This document shows positions 1-5,685 of a stretch of 8,939 bases of DNA, in pieces. The notes under the pieces are model-generated. The model saw nothing but the letters and a program-made list of their open reading frames with translations. It was not told the DNA's origin and ran no database searches. The DNA is taken from assembly GCA_947631345.1 (NCBI GenBank), contig CANRKW010000042.1, positions 1 to 8,939 on the forward strand, in the 5' to 3' direction. Both the position numbers and the translations under genes were made by a program. How positions within the stretch are numbered: the first letter of the stretch is position 1; each line of letters begins with the position of its first letter. Source of the stretch: an uncultured Bacilli bacterium. Lineage in GTDB: Bacteria; Bacillota_I; Bacilli_A; RF39; UBA660.

Positions 1-170
1 CTTTAATTTTCTTAAAATTCCTATTTATGAAATATTTGTAAATTTTGTATTTTTACCCCGGAAAAAAATTTACACCCGTCTTTATTAGTATATATAAAAA
101 TTAGATAAAATATGCTATTTGCCATTCAATAAATAGTTTTTAAAATTGAAATAAATATCAAAAGAATTAA
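1..170. other. AT-rich intergenic DNA, no gene seen
   Basis: I see no open frame with a ribosome binding site on either strand, and no RNA gene. A C-containing patch near 56-61 and AT-rich runs are the only visible texture. It may be the flank of a gene lying left of the window. Confidence 0.5.
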
Positions 171-215
171 GCATTAAAGTATATTACGATAATGTACTTC
201 AATTATTTTTAATGC
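171..215. promoter_or_regulatory. Nested inverted repeats, candidate operator of the AbiEi gene
   Basis: The outer arms GCATTAAA (171-178) and TTTAATGC (208-215) match perfectly. Inside is a near-perfect palindrome of 23 bases with arms 177-186 (AAGTATATTA) and 190-199 (TAATGTACTT), one G-T mismatch and a 3-base centre. It lies 9-25 bases upstream of the -35 box at 224. A second, weaker inverted repeat, ACATTT (227-232) and AAATGT (242-247), sits between the -35 and -10. AbiEi antitoxins of type IV toxin-antitoxin systems are known to repress their own promoter by binding inverted repeats, so an operator role is a reasonable inference. The palindrome could instead be a fortuitous AT-rich hairpin. 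Confidence 0.45.
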
Positions 216-223
216 AAATCACA

Positions 224-252
224 TTGACATTTGTACTGATAAAATGTAAAAT
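224..252 (+). promoter_or_regulatory. Sigma-A-type promoter for the AbiEi pseudogene
   Basis: The -35 box is TTGACA (224-229) and the -10 box is TAAAAT (247-252), separated by the ideal 17 bases. Transcription would start near 259, giving a leader of about 24 bases before the ATG at 283. An AAGGA ribosome binding site lies at about 270-274. Confidence 0.75.
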
Positions 253-282
253 AAAGGTGTAAAAGTCAAAAAGGAAATATTT

Positions 283-909
283 ATGGAAAAGATGACTATA
301 AAAGAATTTAAAGATCAAAGTAATATTGAGATAATACAAGGGTTAATGAAAGTTAATAATGGATATATTACATCTAAATAATTAAATAAATTAGGTATTC
401 ATAGAATGTATCTTAATATTATGGTGGATAGAGGTATTATAGAAAAACTTGATAATGGAATATATCTCGATGTTAATAAATTTCCAGATTCTTATTATGT
501 ACTTAATTTGAATTTACCAGGTATTATATATTCTCATATGACTGCATTATATTTTCATGGCTTATCAATTAAAGCACCTAATAGTGAGTATGATGTAACT
601 GTTAAGAAAAATTATAATAGTGTTAAGTTGAAAAATCACAACGTTTTTTATGTTTCTGATGATATATATGAACTAGGATTAACGAAAGTGAAAACACCAT
701 TTGGAAATGTTGTTAGGGTATATGATATTGAAAGATGTATTTGTGATATTATTAGATCTAAAAAGAGAATGGATACTGAACACATTAAATATAGTTTAAG
801 AAAATATATTAAGAGAAAGGATAAGGATCTTGTTAAACTTTCTAAGTATGCAGATAAAATGGGCATTAAAAAAGAAGTAATGGATTTATTGGAGTGGTTT
901 TATGAATAA
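283..909 (+). pseudogene. Type IV toxin-antitoxin AbiEi-family antitoxin, broken by an in-frame TAA
   Basis: Reading from ATG 283, which has a ribosome binding site and promoter, gives a 208-codon frame. TAA at 379-381 (codon 33) interrupts it; the same frame then runs open to the stop at 907-909. The product would begin with a winged-helix segment (…NNGYITSK-stop-LNKLGIHRMYL…GIYL), followed by the AbiEi core with SHMTALYFHGLS and the hallmark YDIERCICDII. Family members usually have Glu or Asp where the stop stands, so one G-to-T change (GAA to TAA) explains it. A shorter start at ATG 406 gives 167 residues but lacks a clear ribosome binding site and the DNA-recognition part of the winged helix. 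AbiEi normally represses its operon and neutralises an AbiEii nucleotidyltransferase toxin encoded by the overlapping next gene. No AbiEii gene follows here, which would relax selection on the antitoxin. Confidence 0.8.
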
Positions 910-1025
910 GATAATAGTTAATAAAATTAAATGTAAAAAATGTGGTGCAGTTGATAGTGTAAAAGATTATTTAGGAAGATTATGAAGAATTATCTGAAGT
1001 AGAGGAGGATAAGAAAGATGAATGA
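902..1025 (+). pseudogene. Collapsed DUF7695-like zinc-ribbon gene with deletion and frameshift
   Basis: ATG 902 overlaps the end of the AbiEi frame and opens MNKIIVNKIKCKKCG. It then goes straight to AVDSVKDYLGRL and hits TGA at 983-985. In the next frame, from 975, the DNA reads EDYEELSEVEEDKKDE and stops at 1023-1025. From memory of the family, intact DUF7695 proteins read roughly NKIKCKKCG, a segment of about 15-20 residues, a second CxCG, then AVDGG.DYLRR, then DYEELSE. Here the stretch between the two Cys motifs is missing, so one Cys pair is lost and the zinc site is incomplete, and one base must be skipped to recover the C-terminus. The family is common in phage and accessory regions. 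No function is assigned, and the present form should not fold. Confidence 0.6.
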
Positions 1026-1329
1026 TAAATACATATTTGAAACTGAAAGTTCTAGAGAAATGGAAATAGTAGCTTCTAGATATAAAATACTATCAGTTCT
1101 AGAGGATATAAAAAATTGGCGAAGAGAATTATATAAGGGATATGATAATAATGTTAAAATTTTATGTAATGGGAAACTTTATACTTATACTGAATTTGAA
1201 GCAGCAAGAGATGAATTACCAAAAGATGAGCATGGATTTATAAAAGATTGTAAGTATGTTTATTTAGATAATGATTTAATAAATAAAATAGATGATTTGC
1301 TTTTTGAAGTTAAGTATTTATTAGATTAA
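1018..1329 (+). CDS. Small acidic phage-like protein of unknown function
   Basis: A 103-residue protein whose start is set by AGAGGAGGAT at about 1001-1010. It overlaps the tail of the preceding pseudogene by 8 bases. It begins with a short beta-like stretch (YIFETESSREMEIV), continues into a helix with the motif LEDIKNWRRELYKG, and ends in a Leu/Asp-rich helix (LINKIDDLLFEVKYLLD). There is no signal peptide, membrane segment or nucleotide-binding motif. The layout (N-terminal strand, then a helix with W/R followed by YKxYDN) resembles small hypothetical proteins of Firmicutes phages. That is a recollection of pattern, not a confident family call. Its place beside a DUF7695 remnant supports a prophage or mobile origin. 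Confidence 0.7.
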   Translation: MNDKYIFETESSREMEIVASRYKILSVLEDIKNWRRELYKGYDNNVKILCNGKLYTYTEFEAARDELPKDEHGFIKDCKYVYLDNDLINKIDDLLFEVKYLLD

Positions 1330-1351
1330 TAAATTTTATTTGAAAGATTAA

Positions 1352-1537
1352 AATAATTCTCTATATGACAAGTATAGATATGTGTGTTATAATGTCAACA
1401 ATATTTATTATTTATTTCACACAAATAATTTTGAAAGTAAAAGATTTTTACAATATTTAGATAAACTAGTATTTAAGGATGGCTTAATAGATGAAAATAA
1501 TATAATTGATGTAAAAAATAGTTTGGAATTTATATAA
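1352..1537 (+). pseudogene. 5'-truncated tail of an unidentified gene
   Basis: After a stop at 1349-1351, one frame stays open to TAA 1535-1537 and reads like a natural C-terminus: YDKYRYVCYNVNN, then FESKRFLQYLDKLVFKDGLI, then DENNIIDVKNSLEFI. There is no ribosome binding site and no start near the beginning, so it would be the last 60 or so residues of a lost gene. I do not recognise the family. It could be the tail of the missing AbiEii toxin, but nothing in it proves this. A strong promoter-like sequence overlaps it (1365-1393), so part of the frame may instead be non-coding. Confidence 0.35.
1365..1393 (+). promoter_or_regulatory. Extended -10 promoter upstream of the resistance cassette
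   Basis: ATGACA (1365-1370, one mismatch to TTGACA), a 17-base spacer, and a perfect TATAAT (1388-1393) preceded by TGT, which makes an extended -10. Transcription would start near 1400. The next well-supported translation starts are the upstream ORF at 1649 and the ABC-F gene at 1713, so the leader would be about 250 bases. It overlaps the truncated frame 1352-1537, so it may be a chance match. Confidence 0.5.
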
Positions 1538-1648
1538 GAGATTATTTCTCTCGTCATTATAATTAGTTTATGTATAACTTATGAAAAGCGGAATACAAAT
1601 GTGAGGATATGTTTTAAATAATAATATTAAAAATTAAGAGGTGAGAAA

Positions 1649-1669
1649 ATGAAAACATTAACTAAATAA
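1649..1669 (+). CDS. Upstream leader peptide MKTLTK before the ABC-F gene
   Basis: ATG AAA ACA TTA ACT AAA TAA gives a six-residue peptide. It is preceded by AAGAGGTGAG (1635-1644), an excellent ribosome binding site for so short a frame. It ends 43 bases before the ABC-F start, and its stop codon is 4 bases upstream of the first arm of a hairpin. Short leader ORFs of this kind are known in front of antibiotic-resistance genes (erm, msrD, vmlR-type ABC-F), where a drug-stalled ribosome switches the mRNA fold. The peptide sequence itself does not match a stalling motif I recognise. Confidence 0.6.
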   Translation: MKTLTK

Positions 1670-1673
1670 GTGT

Positions 1674-1712
1674 GGCATAAACTTTGATTATGCCGAAAAA
1701 AGGAGGCATAAT
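1674..1712 (+). promoter_or_regulatory. Three-segment attenuator over the ABC-F ribosome binding site
   Basis: Segment 1 is GGCATAA (1674-1680). Segment 2 is ATTATGCC (1687-1694). Segment 3 is GGCATAAT (1705-1712), which directly abuts the ATG at 1713 and shares its GG with the ribosome binding site AGGAGG (1701-1706). Segment 2 can pair with segment 1 (7 base pairs, 7-base loop), leaving the ribosome binding site free. It can also pair with segment 3 (8 base pairs, 10-base loop), burying the start region. The two folds exclude each other. Neither hairpin is followed by a U-run, so control would be at translation rather than by termination. The pairing is seen directly; the switching role is inferred. 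Confidence 0.6.
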
Positions 1713-3215
1713 ATGTTAGAAATAAAAGATTTAACGATATCTATTGGTGATAGATATTTAATTAAAAATTTGAATTTAATACTAAATAATGGTGATAAAC
1801 TTGCTATTATTGGTGAAGAAGGAAATGGAAAATCCACTTTATTAAAATCCATTTTAGGTATTTGTGAATATGCTGAAATAAGTGGAAATATTAATTTGAA
1901 CGGAAATAAAATTGGCTATTTAGAGCAATCTATTAGTGATGATAAATTAGATAAAAGTGTATATGATTTTCTATTTATTGATGAAAGTGATTATTATAAT
2001 AAAATTAATAATTTATATAAATATTTAAAGTTAATTAATTTAACTGATGATATTTTAAAACAAAAAATTAGGACATTATCGGGTGGAGAAAAAGTTAAAA
2101 TTAATATATTGAAATTATTATTAAATGAGTATGATATTTTATTTTTAGATGAACCTACTAATGATTTAGATATCGAAACTTTGGAATGGCTTGAAAATTT
2201 TATTAATAATACAAATAAACCAATTATGTATGTATCGCATGATGAAACATTACTTTCTAACACGGCAAATATGATTTTACATTTGGAACAAATAAAAAAG
2301 AAGACTGAATGTAGGCATACAATATTGAGAATTAATTATGATACTTATGTTGAACAAAGACTTAGACAAATTGAAAAACAAACACAGGTTGCAAAATCTG
2401 AAAGAAGGGAATTTAATAAACAACAAGAAAAATTACAAAGAATAATGCAAAAAGTTGAACATCAACAAAATACTATTTCAAGATCAGATCCACACGGAGC
2501 CCAAATGTTAAAGAAGAAAATGCATTCTTTAAAATCACAAGAGAAAAAATTAGATGAAACTGAATTAACTGAAGTACCAGATGTTGAAGAAAGTATTAGT
2601 TTCTTTTTTGAAGATGTTCTAGTGCCAAGAACAAAAAATATAATAAGTTTGAATATTGATGAATTAAAAGTATCTCATAAACTACTATCCAAAAACATAA
2701 AGTTAGATATAATTGGTAATGTACATTTGTGTATTATTGGTAAAAATGGTGTTGGTAAGTCTACTTTAATGAAAATAATTTATAATGAATTAAAAAACAG
2801 AAATGATATTAAAGTTGGATATATGCCACAAACTTATGATGAAATTTTAAATAATTATAAGAGTGTATTAGACTTTATATGTCCAAATGGTAGTAAAGAT
2901 GAGATTACAAAAGCAAGAATGTTTTTAGGAAATATGAAATTTACTAGAGAAGAAATGACTAGTAATATTAAAGATTTAAGTAATGGCACGAAAGCAAAAT
3001 TGTTTCTTGTTAAATTAGTATTAGATAAGTGTGATGTTTTAATATTAGATGAACCTACAAGAAATGTAAGTCCATTATCAAATCCAGTTATTAGAAAAGT
3101 TTTAAATGAATATAAAGGTACTATAATTAGTGTATCTCATGATAGAAAATATATTAATGAGGTAGCAAATGCTCTTTATATTTTAACTCCAAATGGATTA
3201 ATTAAACAAAGATAG
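1713..3215 (+). CDS. ABC-F ribosome-protection-type ATPase (antibiotic resistance)
   Basis: A 500-residue soluble protein with two ABC ATPase domains and no membrane segments, the hallmark of ABC-F translation factors. Domain 1 has Walker A GEEGNGKST (34-42), signature LSGGEK (122-127), Walker B ILFLDEPTNDLD (142-153, catalytic E147) and the switch SHD (175-177). A charged, mostly helical linker follows (about 200-300, with SRSDPHGAQMLKKKMHSLKS near its middle). Its tip is expected to reach the peptidyl-transferase centre. Domain 2 has Walker A GKNGVGKST (343-351), a variant signature LSNGT (422-426), Walker B VLILDEPTR (442-450, E447) followed by NVSPLSNPVIR instead of NxLD, and SHD (475-477). 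Resistance ABC-Fs eject drugs that bind the 50S exit-tunnel or peptidyl-transferase region, typically lincosamides, pleuromutilins, streptogramin A, phenicols or macrolides. The exact spectrum cannot be read here. The leader ORF and the drug-modifying neighbours support a resistance role over a housekeeping ABC-F. Confidence 0.9.
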   Translation: MLEIKDLTISIGDRYLIKNLNLILNNGDKLAIIGEEGNGKSTLLKSILGICEYAEISGNINLNGNKIGYLEQSISDDKLDKSVYDFLFIDESDYYNKINNLYKYLKLINLTDDILKQKIRTLSGGEKVKINILKLLLNEYDILFLDEPTNDLDIETLEWLENFINNTNKPIMYVSHDETLLSNTANMILHLEQIKKKTECRHTILRINYDTYVEQRLRQIEKQTQVAKSERREFNKQQEKLQRIMQKVEHQQNTISRSDPHGAQMLKKKMHSLKSQEKKLDETELTEVPDVEESISFFFEDVLVPRTKNIISLNIDELKVSHKLLSKNIKLDIIGNVHLCIIGKNGVGKSTLMKIIYNELKNRNDIKVGYMPQTYDEILNNYKSVLDFICPNGSKDEITKARMFLGNMKFTREEMTSNIKDLSNGTKAKLFLVKLVLDKCDVLILDEPTRNVSPLSNPVIRKVLNEYKGTIISVSHDRKYINEVANALYILTPNGLIKQR

Positions 3216-3224
3216 GAGGTATAT

Positions 3225-3722
3225 ATGGGAAAAGTAATATTAGTGTGTGGTAAAATTTGTAGTGGGAAAAGTTATTATTCAAAAAAGTTAAAAGATTCTT
3301 TAAATGCAGTAATTATTTCACCAGATGAAGCAACTTATGAACTTATAAATAATGAACAAGGAGAATTTTATAATGTGTTTTCTGAAAGATTAAATAAGTA
3401 TTTAACTAGAAAAGTTGGAGAAATTGCTGGGTCAGGCGCTAATGTAATTTTTGAAAGAGGACTTTGGTCAAGTAAAGAAAGAAAAGATATAAAAGAATAT
3501 TATAAAAATAAAGGCATAAATTGTGAAATACATTATGTGTGTGTTGATGATGAAACTTGGAAGCAAAATATTTTAGAAAGAAACAAAAGAGTATTAGATG
3601 GTAATGGTGGAGCTGATTTTTATTTAGATGAGGGATTAATGAAAAAACTTGTGTCTTTATGGGAAGAACCAACAGAAGAAGAGTATGATGTAATTTATAA
3701 AGTAAATAGAAAAAATATCTAA
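3225..3722 (+). CDS. AAA_33-type P-loop ATPase/kinase-like protein
   Basis: A 165-residue cytoplasmic protein starting 9 bases after the ABC-F stop. Its ribosome binding site AGGAGGT overlaps that stop region, so the two are almost certainly co-transcribed and probably translationally coupled. Walker A is GKICSGKS (9-16), and an acidic SPDE (32-35) follows strand 2. VIFERGLWSS (74-83) holds the Walker B-like strand with the Arg/Trp motif, and the LERNKR region (about 117-122) provides lid arginines. This arrangement is that of the AAA_33 group (zeta toxin, polynucleotide kinase, chloramphenicol phosphotransferase), which moves a phosphate from ATP or GTP to small molecules or RNA ends. With drug-resistance neighbours, phosphorylation of an antibiotic is a fair guess. 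The substrate is not visible in the sequence. The C-terminus EEEYDVIYKVN recurs as a remnant at 5631-5663. Confidence 0.8.
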   Translation: MGKVILVCGKICSGKSYYSKKLKDSLNAVIISPDEATYELINNEQGEFYNVFSERLNKYLTRKVGEIAGSGANVIFERGLWSSKERKDIKEYYKNKGINCEIHYVCVDDETWKQNILERNKRVLDGNGGADFYLDEGLMKKLVSLWEEPTEEEYDVIYKVNRKNI

Positions 3723-3747
3723 TAATTTGAGTTTAAAAAATGAATTT

Positions 3748-3754
3748 AAGGAAG
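3748..3754 (+). promoter_or_regulatory. Ribosome binding site that decides the S66 peptidase start
   Basis: AAGGAAG lies 8 bases before GTG 3763. The longer frame begins at TTG 3727, which has no purine-rich site upstream. The N-terminus from GTG, VIKPEMLKKGDKIAVV, matches the usual beginning of the family, so GTG 3763 is preferred. Confidence 0.7.
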
Positions 3755-3762
3755 TGATAAAT

Positions 3763-4794
3763 GTGATAAAGCCTGAAATGTTAAAAAAGGGAGATAAAAT
3801 TGCTGTTGTTAGTTTGTCTAGTGGTATGTTAGGCGATGATAAATTTATACATAAATATTATATTGCTAAAAAAAGATTAGAAGAAGAATTTGGGTTAGAA
3901 GTTGTTTCTATGCCCAATGCATTAAAGGGAAGTGAGTTTATATATGAACATCCTGAAGAAAGAGCGAAAGATTTAATGGATGCATTTAAAGATGATTCAA
4001 TAAAAGGAATTTTCTGTGCTATTGGTGGGGATGATTCTATAAGATTACTGCCTTATATAGATTATGATGTAATAAGAAATAATCCTAAAATATTTATGGG
4101 ATATTCAGATACAACAGTTAATCATTTAATGATGAATAAAGCTGGGTTAGTATCGTTTTATGGACCATCAATAATGTGTGAATTTGGTGAATATGTGAAA
4201 ATGTCTGATTATACAAAAAAATCAGTAGAAGATATATTGTTTAATAATTGCAAAAATTATGAAATAAAATCAAGTGAAGTTTGGTCAAATGATTTTGTTT
4301 CTTGGAAAGAAGAAAATATAAATGTTGCTAAAAAAACTTTGCCAGAGGAACACGGATATGAAGTTTTACAGGGAGAAGGCGTTATAACTGGGAAATTGCT
4401 AGGAGGATGCATCGATGTTTTTCCAATGGTAATTGGGACAGAAATCTGGCCAACTAAAGACGAATGGAAAGATAAAATATTATTATTAGAAACAAGTGAA
4501 GAAAAGCCAAGTCCTGATTTAGTAACGTACTATTTAAGAAATTTAGGTGTACAAGGTATATTTGATGTTATTAAAGGTATTATAGTTGGAAAACCACAAG
4601 ATGAAAAATATTATGAAGAATATAAAGAAGTTTACAAAAAGGTTTTAAAAGAATTTAATAAAGAAGAATTACCTATTTTATATAATGTCAATATAGGACA
4701 CGCTTATCCAACAGGCATATTACCACTTGGAACTGAAGTACAAATAGATTTTACTAATAAAAAAATATACTTACTTGAATCACCAACAAAATAA
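3763..4794 (+). CDS. S66 family LD-carboxypeptidase, MccF-like
   Basis: Starting at GTG 3763, the protein has 343 residues, normal for peptidase family S66. It opens with KPEMLKKGDKIAVVSLSSG. FCAIGGDDSIRLLPYID (about 84-100) is typical of the N-terminal half. The Ser-Glu-His triad is visible: the nucleophile Ser in MGYSDTT (about S115), Glu in LLLETSEEKPSP (about E243) and His in NIGHAYPTG (about H313). There is no signal peptide, so it acts in the cytoplasm. Family members either trim the tetrapeptide of recycled murein (LdcA) or, as MccF, cleave aminoacyl-nucleotide antibiotics such as processed microcin C. The GYSDTT, LETSEE and GHAYPTG set and the resistance context favour the MccF-like branch. 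The sequence alone does not exclude a murein substrate. Confidence 0.88.
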   Translation: MIKPEMLKKGDKIAVVSLSSGMLGDDKFIHKYYIAKKRLEEEFGLEVVSMPNALKGSEFIYEHPEERAKDLMDAFKDDSIKGIFCAIGGDDSIRLLPYIDYDVIRNNPKIFMGYSDTTVNHLMMNKAGLVSFYGPSIMCEFGEYVKMSDYTKKSVEDILFNNCKNYEIKSSEVWSNDFVSWKEENINVAKKTLPEEHGYEVLQGEGVITGKLLGGCIDVFPMVIGTEIWPTKDEWKDKILLLETSEEKPSPDLVTYYLRNLGVQGIFDVIKGIIVGKPQDEKYYEEYKEVYKKVLKEFNKEELPILYNVNIGHAYPTGILPLGTEVQIDFTNKKIYLLESPTK

Positions 4795-4829
4795 AGAATA
4801 CGTATAATTAAATTGAAAGAGGTATAAAA

Positions 4830-5612
4830 ATGGATATATATGAATTAATGGAAAAAGTTAATGAGTGGATAAAAGAAATATTAAATGATAATTATGTTGG
4901 TGTATATTTTCATGGTTCATTAAGATTAGGAAGTTTTAATCCTAATAAATCAGATTTAGATTTTATTATAGTTGTAAAAGAAAAACTTGATTTTAAAACA
5001 AAAGAACTTATTTGGGATAAAATGTTAGAAAATGAGAAATTGTTTCCAAAAAAAGGTTTTGAATTTAGTGTTGTTTTAGAAGAAAATTGTAAAAATATAA
5101 TTCATCCTATTCCATATGAACTTCATGGAAGTAGGGACTGGATAGAAAGATATAAAATAGATAAAACATCAGTAATTAATGATAAGTATAAAACAGACAC
5201 AGATTTAGCAAGTCATTTTAATGTTATTAATATTCCTAATGAAAAAATGGATTTTGGTAAACCTTCAACTTTAGTATTTAGTAAAGTTCCTAAAGAATAT
5301 GTTATAGATTCTAATTATTCTGATACATTAGAATGTGTAAAAGAAATTGTTAATAATCCTGTATACTGTATTTTAAATCTTTGTAGATTTTATGCATTAA
5401 TTAAAGATAGTCTTACTTTATCAAAATATGATGGAGGAAAATGGGCATTAGAAAATATGAACTCAAGTTATAATTTTCTTATCAAAAATGCTATGGAAGA
5501 TTATATGAGCGATACAAATAATACTTATGATAATTCTGTTTTGCTAGCTTTTGCAAATGAAGCAATTAATTTAATTAATGACTATATAAATATTAATAAA
5601 AGTAAAATATAA
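4830..5612 (+). CDS. AadA/DUF4111-type aminoglycoside nucleotidyltransferase-like protein
   Basis: A 260-residue cytoplasmic protein with ribosome binding site AGAGG at about 4818-4822, 35 bases after the S66 stop. The N-terminal nucleotidyltransferase fold shows [15 protein letters not shown], with GS at 29-30 and the metal-binding pair D42 and D44 in SDLDF. Glu78 in GFEFSVV sits where AadA has its catalytic base (ExTVV). The C-terminal helical DUF4111 region contains [15 protein letters not shown] (176-190) followed by [11 protein letters not shown] (197-207), the family's drug-binding and signature part. Such enzymes attach AMP to streptomycin or spectinomycin (ANT(3'')/ANT(9)). Relatives in Bacillota are often annotated this way without proof, so the substrate is uncertain. 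All catalytic residues look intact. Confidence 0.82.
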   Translation: MDIYELMEKVNEWIKEILNDNYVGVYFHGSLRLGSFNPNKSDLDFIIVVKEKLDFKTKELIWDKMLENEKLFPKKGFEFSVVLEENCKNIIHPIPYELHGSRDWIERYKIDKTSVINDKYKTDTDLASHFNVINIPNEKMDFGKPSTLVFSKVPKEYVIDSNYSDTLECVKEIVNNPVYCILNLCRFYALIKDSLTLSKYDGGKWALENMNSSYNFLIKNAMEDYMSDTNNTYDNSVLLAFANEAINLINDYININKSKI

Positions 5613-5617
5613 AGAGA

Positions 5618-5645
5618 TTGAGTTTTTATAGATAAAGAGTATAAT
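5618..5645 (+). promoter_or_regulatory. Possible internal promoter before the transglutaminase-like gene
   Basis: TTGAGT (5618-5623), a 16-base spacer and a perfect TATAAT (5640-5645). Transcription would start near 5652, about 35 bases before the ATG at 5686. The -10 overlaps the coding remnant at 5631-5663, where GAG TAT AAT also encodes EYN, so chance resemblance is a real possibility. Confidence 0.35.
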
Positions 5646-5663
5646 GTTATTTATGAAGTGAAT
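5631..5663 (+). pseudogene. Remnant of a second AAA_33-type gene C-terminus
   Basis: These eleven codons read DKEYNVIYEVN, against EEEYDVIYKVN near the end of the intact P-loop gene (3675-3707). The two DNA stretches match at 27 of 33 positions by direct comparison, and most differences are synonymous or conservative. Upstream, the frame is closed by TGA at 5619-5621, so nothing else of the gene is left. It looks like the leftover end of a paralogous gene lost by deletion or recombination. Confidence 0.5.
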
Positions 5664-5685
5664 GTTATTTTGGAGGAGTATATAA

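Noticed and set aside
115..141. CTATTT/AAATAG hairpin followed by TTTTT, possible terminator of a gene left of the window
   Set aside because: Only six A-U-rich pairs with a 10-base loop, and no gene is visible upstream. Expected by chance in such AT-rich DNA.
379..381. TAA as a recoded sense codon in the AbiEi frame
   Set aside because: All other genes here end at TAA, TAG or TGA normally and no other internal TAA is needed, so a nonsense mutation is far simpler.
1558..1563. Perfect TATAAT that could be a promoter -10 for the ABC-F leader
   Set aside because: No acceptable -35 at 16-18 bases upstream (TAAGAG region) and no TGn extension. The 1365-1393 promoter is better.
1581..1604. Second possible upstream ORF, MKSGIQM
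   Set aside because: No purine-rich ribosome binding site precedes its ATG, unlike the MKTLTK leader.
1994..2263. Minus-strand frame inside the ABC-F gene
   Set aside because: A shadow of the well-supported plus-strand gene. It has no ribosome binding site and low-complexity hydrophobic text. The same holds for minus frames at 648-866, 3439-3672, 5571-5858, 6582-6770 and 7062-7253.
4775..4808. TTGAAT and TATAAT before the nucleotidyltransferase gene as an internal promoter
   Set aside because: The spacer is 22 bases, too long for a sigma-A promoter.
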